NCBI RefSeq assembly: GCF_030997045.1
Contig: NZ_CP116899.1
Coordinates: 1,302,001-1,366,000, forward strand
Direction: 5' to 3'
Source: Microbulbifer sp. TB1203
Lineage (GTDB): Bacteria > Pseudomonadota > Gammaproteobacteria > Pseudomonadales > Cellvibrionaceae
DNA: 64,000 nt
Position numbers and translations under genes: made by a program. Shown here in pieces: positions 1-10,100 of the stretch. The notes below the pieces were generated by a model, which worked only from the letters and a program-made list of their open reading frames with translations, was not told the DNA's origin and searched no databases. The number at the start of each line of letters is the position of its first letter. The stretch's first letter is position 1.

Positions 1-1
1 C

Positions 2-2050
2 GCCATCATCGCCTTTATGTTTGCCGGCGGCCGCTCCCTCGAGGAGTTTGCCAGCGGACGGGCGCGCAGGGAGCTGTCGGCATTGCTCGAGCGCAATCCT
101 CGCGTGGCCCACCGCCACGGCGAATCCGGCATAGAGGAGGTTGCGGTGGAGGCCGTGTGTCCGGGGGATCTGCTGCTGGTCAAACCCGGAGAGGCGATCC
201 CCGTCGACGCACTGCTGTTGTCCGAATCGGCTCAACTCGACGAGTCAGCCCTGACGGGGGAGTCGCTACCGCGGCGGTGCGACCAGGGCGAACAGCTGTT
301 GAGCGGTGTCGTCAACGCCGGTGGGCCGCTGGAGCTGAAAGCGCTGAAAACTTCGGCCGACAGCACCTATGCCGGCATAGTGCGCATGGTGGAGGAAGCC
401 CAGGCCGGCAGGGCTCCCTTCACCCGCCTGGCCGATCGCTACGCGTTGTATTTTATCCCCGCGGCACTGACCGTCGCCGGGATAGCCTGGCTGTTATCCG
501 GTGACCCGGTGCGCGGGCTGGCGGTGTTGGTAGTAGCCACCCCCTGCCCGCTGATCCTGGCCGCGCCGGTGGCGATCATCGCCGCCATATCGCAAGCGGC
601 CAGGCGCGGCATCCTGATCAAGAACGGCGCCGCCCTGGAACAATTGGCGAACATAGAAACCCTGCTGTTCGACAAGACAGGAACCCTCACCACGGGGCGC
701 TCCCAATTGGTGGCTATCGACACAACACAGGGTTTCAATCCGGATGAGCTACTACGCCTGGCGGCGTCGCTGGACCAGGTGTCGCAGCACGTCACCGCGG
801 AGACCTTGGTTGCCGAGGCCCGGCAGCGCAGTCTCGCCCTCAGCCTCCCCGAGCAGGTGCGGGAACAACCCGGCGAGGGGCTGCGCGGGCGGGTGGAGGG
901 ATACGAGGTAGCGGTCGGCAGCCTTGCCCTGGTGTTGAACGACGCCGCTCCGGATGCCTGGGCCAGGGCCGAGTTGCAGCGCATGGCACTGAGCGGCCTG
1001 TCCGCCGCCTTTGTCGGCATCGACGGCCGGCTCGCCGGTGCTCTGCTGCTGGCCGACCAGATTCGCTTGGAAACTCCGCGCGCACTGCGTGAGCTGCACC
1101 GGGCCGGTATCCGCCGCACTGTGATGCTGAGCGGCGACCGCCAGGATGTTGCCGAAACCGTTGCCGTTGCAATGGGGTTCGACTCGGTACTAGCCGAGCG
1201 CTCGCCAGCGGACAAGGTCGCCACAGTCACCGCCGAATGCCAGCGCACGACCACCGCAATGGTGGGCGACGGAGTTAACGACGCCCCCGCACTGGCCGCC
1301 GCCGATGTGGGTATCGCCATGGGCGCGCGCGGGGCCGGAGCCTCTTCCGAGGCGGCCGATGTGGTGTTGCTGGTGGACCGCCTCGACCGTCTGCCGGAGG
1401 GGCTGTATATCGCCCGCCGCGGCCGGCGCATCGCCCTGCAGAGCGTCGCATTTGGCATGGGACTGTCGGGAGTGGCCATGCTGTTCGCCGCATTCGGCTT
1501 TCTGCCGCCGGTGGCCGGGGCGCTATTGCAGGAGGGAATTGATGTAGCGGTGATTCTCAATGCGTTGCGGGCCCTGCGCGCGGACCCGGAGCGACGTGCC
1601 GAGCCGCGCCTGCCGCCGGAGTTTGTCGATCACCTGCGCACGCAGCACCTCCAACTGCGACCGGTACTGGACCGCATGGAGGCGGCGGCGAGCGCGCTCA
1701 ACAGCGGGTTGCCCGCAAATTTTCAGGCCGAGCTGACGTCGGTGGCCGAAATGATACGGGAGGAACTGCTACCTCACGAGCACGAGGACGAGGAACAGCT
1801 CTATCCAATGCTCGCCGGAATGGTTCGCGGATTCGACCCCATGGCGGCCATGAGCCATACACATCGTGAGATTTTCCGCCTCGCCCGCCGCTACGACCAG
1901 TTGACGGCAGAACTCGCGGGCGACAGGCCCGGTGACTTCCAGCTACAGGAACTCAGGCGGCTCCTATTCAGCCTCGTCGCCATCTTGCGGCTGCATTTTG
2001 CCCAGGAAGAAGAACTCTACTTTACCTTGAGTGACAGCGAGCACATATAG
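2..2050 (+). CDS. Heavy-metal P1B-type ATPase fused to a C-terminal hemerythrin domain (5' end outside window)
   Basis: The frame is open to the left edge, so the N-terminus and first membrane segments are missing. Counting from the Met at base 17, the pump motifs are TGES (80-83), the membrane metal-site motif TPCPL (175-179), DKTGTLT with the phosphorylated Asp (219-225) and GDGVNDAPAL (417-426). The CPx-type motif places it among soft or transition-metal exporters. The 'HP' signature of P1B nucleotide-binding domains appears here as SQHVTA, with the Pro lost. From about residue 545 the protein continues as a four-helix hemerythrin/HHE domain with spaced ligands (DHLRTQH, LLPHEHEDEEQLYP, SHTHREIF, LHFAQEEELYF), which is expected to bind a di-iron centre. 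The fusion suggests oxygen, NO or iron sensing coupled to metal export; this is inference. The metal cannot be assigned without the N-terminus. Confidence 0.9.
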   Translation, partial: AIIAFMFAGGRSLEEFASGRARRELSALLERNPRVAHRHGESGIEEVAVEAVCPGDLLLVKPGEAIPVDALLLSESAQLDESALTGESLPRRCDQGEQLLSGVVNAGGPLELKALKTSADSTYAGIVRMVEEAQAGRAPFTRLADRYALYFIPAALTVAGIAWLLSGDPVRGLAVLVVATPCPLILAAPVAIIAAISQAARRGILIKNGAALEQLANIETLLFDKTGTLTTGRSQLVAIDTTQGFNPDELLRLAASLDQVSQHVTAETLVAEARQRSLALSLPEQVREQPGEGLRGRVEGYEVAVGSLALVLNDAAPDAWARAELQRMALSGLSAAFVGIDGRLAGALLLADQIRLETPRALRELHRAGIRRTVMLSGDRQDVAETVAVAMGFDSVLAERSPADKVATVTAECQRTTTAMVGDGVNDAPALAAADVGIAMGARGAGASSEAADVVLLVDRLDRLPEGLYIARRGRRIALQSVAFGMGLSGVAMLFAAFGFLPPVAGALLQEGIDVAVILNALRALRADPERRAEPRLPPEFVDHLRTQHLQLRPVLDRMEAAASALNSGLPANFQAELTSVAEMIREELLPHEHEDEEQLYPMLAGMVRGFDPMAAMSHTHREIFRLARRYDQLTAELAGDRPGDFQLQELRRLLFSLVAILRLHFAQEEELYFTLSDSEHI

Positions 2051-2054
2051 CAAC

Positions 2055-2250
2055 CAGGGCCCAAGTGGAAAAGTCAGCGCGGACAGCACATTCTACGTCT
2101 GTGCGCGCCGCACCGAAGTCATCCAGTTCCCGCGGCACTTCGTGAACGGCGGCGACTCGCGCCGAAAGTCGCCGGGCGCCAGATTAAGCCCTGGCGCAAA
2201 GGGGATTTTTCCCGCGCCTTGCGCTGCGATTCAAACGGCGATAGAAGCCA
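2055..2250 (-). pseudogene. Decayed copy of the zip-atpG junction
   Basis: About bases 2070-2150 resemble the middle of the ZIP gene at 46.6 kb (shared words such as GCGCGGACAGCACATTC and TGCGGCAC.TCGTG). Bases 2158-2245 resemble the atpG region at 47.39-47.47 kb (GCGCAAAGGGGA.TTTT, GCGATTCAAACGG). Read leftward, a peptide PFESQRKAREKSPLRQGL parallels PFESLRNAPEKFPFAPGL of AtpG. The two pieces lie in the same order and orientation as in the intact cluster, but hundreds of bases between them are deleted and the frame is broken. It is a non-coding relic of a second copy. Confidence 0.75.
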
Positions 2251-2257
2251 TCCGGAT

Positions 2258-3694
<1,437 letters not shown>

Positions 3695-3740
3695 ATCGCC
3701 ACCTCAGATAGAGCCCACCCTGAATCCAACCAGAGGTCAG

Positions 3741-3756
3741 CTTTGCCCATCCTACA
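3741..3756. repeat. Half of a GTAGGATGGGCAAAG-family palindrome
   Basis: The 16-bp CTTTGCCCATCCTACA is one arm end of the large perfect palindrome found at 51.5 kb. Here, between archease and rtcB, only this end is preserved. Confidence 0.6.
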
Positions 3757-3770
3757 GAACTGCGCCCACT

Positions 3771-4190
3771 TCACACATCGATTACGCACTGCGCCATCCA
3801 GCCGCCGTTCTCTTGTTCACGGACTTTCAATGCAGTGTAGGTCGCCCCCTTGGCTTCCACCGCCGGCATATGCTTCTGCCGCTGCACCGGTTCGCCCCAG
3901 GCACTGCCGCTCAACCGGTTCCCGTCCAGCTTCACCGCGAAACGGGAAAAGAGCATATTGCGCGTGGCCATTTCGTAGACCATCGCATTGATCCAATCCA
4001 CCAGCAACAGTTCGAGATCGGGGGCTTCGCACTCGACGTCCACGCGCTCATCCGGCGATACACTGTCCAGTTCGGTAACGGTCGCGGTCAGTGCCAGGCC
4101 AGTCTGTTCGAAAGCTTCCTCCGGCGTCGCCCCATAGCCGCGAAGGCCCATATCGGCCTCGTGGCTGAAATGCTCCCAGCCGGTGGTCAA
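3771..4190 (-). CDS. Archease, activator of RtcB
   Basis: A 139-aa protein with the archease fold signatures: the N-terminal HxADMGLRGYG motif, LLVDWINAMVYEM in the centre, and KGATYTALKV near the C-terminus. Archease speeds RtcB guanylylation and widens nucleotide use in tRNA splicing ligase systems, which fits its position directly upstream of rtcB. The start is TTG (TTG ACC ACC GGC), only 3 nt after the stop of the upstream beta-glucan synthase gene, so translation is probably coupled. A strong alternative start was not seen. Confidence 0.9.
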   Translation of the reverse strand: MTTGWEHFSHEADMGLRGYGATPEEAFEQTGLALTATVTELDSVSPDERVDVECEAPDLELLLVDWINAMVYEMATRNMLFSRFAVKLDGNRLSGSAWGEPVQRQKHMPAVEAKGATYTALKVREQENGGWMAQCVIDV

Positions 4191-4193
4191 GGG

Positions 4194-7100
4194 TCAATCC
4201 CCACTATCCTGCGCTTCGAAGACGATGCGCACCCGGTGGCGCTCGCCATCGTCCCTGAACGGGATCTGCGGCCCGTCGACCTTCTCTCCATCCAGGTTCA
4301 GTTCGCGGATCGCCTCCGGGCAGCCGCCGCAGTTTTCCACTTCGATGTCATAGCTGCTCCCGCCGCGGCGCAGCGTCACGCGGTAGCGGTCCCAGGAAGG
4401 TGGCAGGCAGGGTTTTATCTCCAGGGTGTCCCCGCGGACCCGCAGGCCGAGCAGTGCTTCGAGTGCCCCGCGGTAGAGCCAGGCGGAAGCGCCGGAATAC
4501 CAGGTCCAGCCGCCCCGGCCCACGTGCGGCGCCACCCCGTAGACGTCCCCGGCCAGCACATAGGGTTCGGTGCGGTAGCGCTGCACGCCTTCGGCGTCGG
4601 AGGTGTGGGTGATCGGGTTGAGCAGGTCGAACAGGTGCCAGGCGCGCCCGCTGTCGCGGAGGCCGGCGGCGGCCCAGACGGCCCAGGTGGCGGCGTGGGT
4701 GTACTGGCCGCCGTTTTCGCGGATGCCCGGCGGGTAGCCCTTGATGTAGCCGGGGTCTTTTTTCGTGCGGTTGAAGGGCGGCGCCAACAGCAGTATCTGC
4801 CGCGCCTCCTCGCGCACCAGGTGCCGGTAGGCGGACTGCATTGCCATGGGCGCTCTCTCCACCGGCTTTTCCGGGGCCAGGACCGACCAGGTTTGTGCAA
4901 TCAGGTCGATCTTGCACTCGTCGCTCTTCTCCGAACCCACCGGTGTGCCGTCGTCGTAGTAGGCGCGCCGGTACCAGGCGCCGTCCCAGCCGTTTTCCTC
5001 CACCTGCTGCTTGAGATTCTCGCCCAGTTCGCGGTAGTGGTCGGCCAGGGCGCCGTCGCCCATATGCTCGCACAGGGGCGCCATATCCCGGCAGACCCGC
5101 ACCAGGAACCAGCCCAGCCAAACGCTCTCACCGCGCCCGGTGGTACTGATGCGGTTGAAGCCGTCGTTCCAGTCGCCGTTGCCGATCACCGGCAGGCCAT
5201 GGGGGCCCACCGCGCCGGCGCGCTCTATGGCCCGGCAGCAGTGTTCGTAAAGGGAGCCGGTTTCCGCGCTGGTTTCGTATTCCGTGTAGCGTTCATTTTC
5301 GTCCTTTTCCAGGGGAGGCCCCTGCAGGTAGCTGACCCACTCCTCCAGGATCGAGTAGTCCCCGGTGGTGCGGATGTACTCCGCGGTGACAAACGGCAGC
5401 CACAGCAGGTCGTCGGAACATCGGGTACGCACGCCCCGTAAGGGATTCTCGTGCCACCAGTGCAGCACATCACCGTCCTGGAACTGCCGGGAAGCGGCGC
5501 GCAGGATATGCTCCCGGGTCCACTCTGGGTGCGTCCACAGCAGCCCCTGCACATCCTGCAGTTGGTCGCGGAAACCGAAGGCACCGCTGGACTGGTAGTA
5601 GCCGCTGCGCCCCCAGAGCCGGCAGGCCAGTGTCTGGTAGGGTAGCCAGCGGTTCACAAGCAGGTCTGTGGCCTTGTCCGGCGTCTCGATTTGCACGCTG
5701 CCCAGGTATTCTTCCCAGAATCCTTCAGCATCCTCGCGGGCCGCTTCCGCCCGCTGCGGATCGCTGAAATTCTCGGCCAACTCCAGGGCCAGCTTGCGGT
5801 CGGCGCCCTCTCCCAGCACGAAATAGATCTGCTCCGTGGCGCCGGGCTCCAGGTCGATATGCACCTGATAGGCCGCGCAGGGATCGCCGCCGTGGTCCAC
5901 CTCGCCGGAAAGGCCGATGCAGAACATGGCTGCGGGAGCATGAAGCCCGCCGGATTTCCCCAGGAATTCCGTGCGGTCGGTGGTCAGGCCGTGGACCGGC
6001 AGGCTTGCGGCGAGAAATGCCACGCCGGCGTCGGCATCGCGGGTGAAGGTGTTGCGTGCCAACAGCACTTCACTGTGGGATTCAAATTCGCTGACGATAT
6101 AGGGCCAGGTGCCCGCCCGGGTCAGCCCCAGGACCCACTCCACGTAATAGGTGGCGGTGATACGCCGCGGCCGGTCCCAGCTGTTGGTCAGGGTCAGGCG
6201 ACCGATCTTGACCGGCGCCTCCCGATGCACGAAGACCCGCCAGGCCTGTTCCATGCCGTGGCTGTTGTGCCGGTATTCGGTGTAGCCGGCACCGTGGCGC
6301 ACCTGGTAGGGAGCATCTGCGGGGCGCGGCGCCGGTGTCGGCGACCACACCTCGGCGGTCTCCTCGTCGCGCAGGTAAAGGACCTCGCCACTGGGGTCGC
6401 GCACCGGATCGTTTTGCCAGGCGGTCAGGCGGTGCTCGCCGCTGTTGCCGGACCAGGTGCAGCAAGAACCCGCTTCTGTCACCAGGCAGCCGAAAGAGGG
6501 ATTGGCGATTACGTTGACCCAGGGCGCGGGCGGACGCTGTCCCCTCTCCAGGTGCAGCACGTATTCCCTGCCGTCGGCGCTGAAGCCGCCGATGCCGTTG
6601 TCGAACAGCAGGTCCTCCGGCCGCTCCAATTCCGGCGTGGGCTGCGGCTCGTAGTCCGCAGGGCGCACCGGCACGAAGGGGGGCAAGTGCTGGGGCACTC
6701 CGGAGGCGGCGATCTGCGCCGAGACCGGGCCGGCAGCGGAATCCAGTACAACCCGCGCCGCGGCCATCAGCCGCTCCCGCTCCTCCCCGGGCAGCTCCCG
6801 CCCGGGGACAATAAATACCGAGCCGTTCAGTTTGCGCAGGGTCCTGCCGCGGACATCGGTACTGATATATTGCAGCCGGTCCCGGGTGTTCTGTTCGTAG
6901 CCGGCGGAATCCTCATCGATGATCACCAGGTCGATGGCTATCCCCCGGCCGCACCAGTAGGTGTGTGCCTGGAGGATGGGCTCGGCGAAGGCAACCTCCC
7001 CGGAGCTCTGGATCTGCAGCAGCAGGATCGGGTTATCGCCAGAGATCCCCCGGCTCCACAGGCTGGATTGCAATTGCCGGCTGCGGCCGAGTATCCGGGA

Positions 7101-10100
7101 GGGTGCGCGCACGCTGCTGTCCGGCGAGAGCAGCGCTGACAGCAACTCCATCATCCAGCGCAGGTTACCCGACGCCATGCGCAGGTTCTGCAGTTCGTGC
7201 TCCGATTGCATGCGCGCCAGGTCGAAAATCCAATGCACCTGGGGCAGTGAGCGGCGGGAGCGCAGTACCGCCATCAGTTCCTGCCGGGATTTGCTGACCC
7301 CGGTCAGGTAGGCGACTTCAATTTCCGACTGCGCCGGCACGGTAAGCTCCACACCGGTGGCGATCACCGGATCGAGGACCGCGCCGGTGGTGCCACTGAA
7401 GCCCGCCAGCCCCTTCTGCAGGGCCTGGGGGCGCGCCGGGGAGCCGCCGCGCCCGAGGAAACGCCAGCGGTCCGTTTCCCAGGCAAGCCTGTGTTTCACC
7501 CCCGGCTGTACCAGCACGCTGTGGCCCAGGTAGATGGGTTTCTCCTCGCTGCTGCGCGGCCGGCGCCGGTAGAGCATGGTCTGCTCCTCCGGCAGGTGGT
7601 GGCTCTCCACGAAAAGTTTGGCGAAAGCCGGATGGCGGCGGTCCTCCTGTTCCGGAGCCAGCACCACTTCCGCATAGGTGCCCAGCAGCAGCCGGCGCGG
7701 TCGCGCACTCTCGTTCTTGATGATCAGCCGGCGGACCTCCAGGTCGTGCTGGGAGCTGATGGCGATGCGCAGGCGGCAGAACAGCTCGGACTCCCGCCGC
7801 TGGTACTCGGTGCAGTGGGGCGCGAAGCTGGCGGCGCACAGGCTGGTATCCGCGCCACAGGGGTCCAGGCCGATGGAAAAGAGAGTCCCCTTGTCCAGGT
7901 CGCGAACATAGCACCAGTGCCCGAACTGCTCCCTGGTGGGGTCCGGCTGCCAGCGGGTCAGGGCGATGTTGTGCCAGTAGCTGCCGCCGCCGCCTTCGGC
8001 GCTGTTGATCAGGGTGTAGTGGCCATTGGATAACAGGTTGTACTGCGGACGCGCCCCGTGCAGGCTCGCCCACCAGCTCTCCAGGGGCACCGCCGGGTGG
8101 AAACCGCGGACAGCCCCGGGGCGGCTCCAGGGTATCGGTGCCGCGGGCGCCGAGGGGATGCGTTCGTGCAGCAGCGGCGTCAGGCCGGCGATGCGCGGTT
8201 CCCGGTGAAAACGCCGCAGCATGATGTCAGCGTGAAAGAAATTATTCAGGGCCAGCATGATCATGCCCTGGTGGTGGCTCATATAAGAGCGCACGGTGCG
8301 CGCCCTGCGCGGCGCGGCCTTGGCGGTGCGACCGAAGTCGATCGCCTCGTACAGACCGTACTGGCCGTAGCCGCCGTGGGTGCGCAATCCGCGCAGGTTG
8401 TCCACCACAGCCGCGGCGTCGAAAGGCAACGCCATCATCGACGAATAGGGGGAGATCACCAGGCGATCGCCCAGGTCCCGACGAAAGCCGATGCCCGGCA
8501 CCCCAAAGGCCCGGTACTGGTAGTGCAGGTGGGTATCGAGCTGGTAGTAGCCGGATTCGGAAATCCCCCAGGGCAGTCCCAGCCGCCGGGTAAAATCTCG
8601 GTGAACGTCGATGGCGTTGCGGCAGGCCTTCGCTATCAGGCTGTGGTCCGGGGTCTCCATCAGCAGGCGGGGCATCAGGTATTCGAACAGGGTGGCGCTC
8701 CAGGACATCAGCACCACCTTCCCCTTCAGTCGCCGGAAGGGACGCTCCAGGTGCAGCCAGTGCTGGCTGGGGACATCCCCCTTGGCCACGGCGATGAAAC
8801 CGGCCAGGCGCGATTCCGAGGCCAGCAAGTCGTAGTAATTGGGATCGAGGCTGGCGTCGGTGACGTTGTAGCCGATGCGAAACAGGTGGCGGTCCCGGTC
8901 GTAGAGAAAACCGAACTCCATCTCCTGCACCCAGTTGCGGGCCCGCGTGGCCAGCCCGCGCAGTTCCCCCGCGCGCTTGTCCGCATGTTCGCGGGTGGAT
9001 TGCAATGCGGCCCGCAATTCCCTGTTCCAGTCTTCTGCTTGTCGGCGCTGTTCCTGCGAAATATCCGAGTCCGCCAGAGCGGCCTCGAGCCGCTCGAGGA
9101 TCTCTTCCGCCTCCCAGCAGCGCTCGGCGAGTTTCCCCAGGGGAACCTGGGGGTCCATGGCCACTGCCAGTACTTCGTAGCTGTCTGCGAGGGGGGTATC
9201 CGCCTCCCGGTACGCCGCGGGCGGCTCCTCGAGCAGGGGGTGGCAGGCCTCGATGCTTTCCCGGTGGCGGCGAAGGAATATCCGCTGGTGGTGCAGTTCG
9301 TCGAGCCAGTGCCGCAGGCGTCCCAGCGCCTCGGCACTGAAGCTCTTGTCGTCGCTCTCGATCAGCGCCAGCATCCGCTCCTGCAGCTCCGGTATTTCCC
9401 GCTGGTAGGCCTCCTCTACCACAGGCCACCAGTCGCCCTCCTCCGCCCGTTCCTCCAGGCGGTCGCGCAGGTCGCGTATCTGCGCGATGATTTCCCGCAG
9501 CTCCTCCCCGGGTTTCGAGCCATCGCTGGGCTGAAGGGTCTCCTCGATGATCCCGAGGGTGTCCACAACGCCGCGCACCAATTGCCGCCCTGCCGGCGGG
9601 AGGTACAACATCTCCTCCAGACCGCCGGCCAGGGCCAGCAGGGACCCCGCGAGGTTGCCGCTGTCCACGGTGGAGACGTAGCGCGGCAATAGCGGGCGCA
9701 GTTCGCGGGTTTCAAACCAGTTCAGGAAATGCCCCCGGTAGCGTTCCAGGGAACTCATGCGGTCGAAGCTGTTGTTCAGGCTGGCCAGTAGTTGGGTCAG
9801 ATCGATATAGCCGAAATCGTAGGCGCTCAGGACACTCAGCAGCCCGAGGCCGATATTGGTGGGAGAAGTGCGGCGCGCGAGCACCGCCAGGGGCTCTTCC
9901 TGGTAGTTGTCCGGCGGCAGCCAGTGATCATTCGGCCCCATGAACTGCTGGAAGAAAAACCAGGTGCGCCGCCCCAGCAGGCGCAGTTCACGCCGGTCTT
10001 CGTCGCCGACGGGCAATTGTTTGATTACCGGCGGCCGGTCTATCCAACGGGTCAGTTGCGGCGCCATCAGCCAGGCCAGCAGGAGCGGAGCGGCGGCGAG

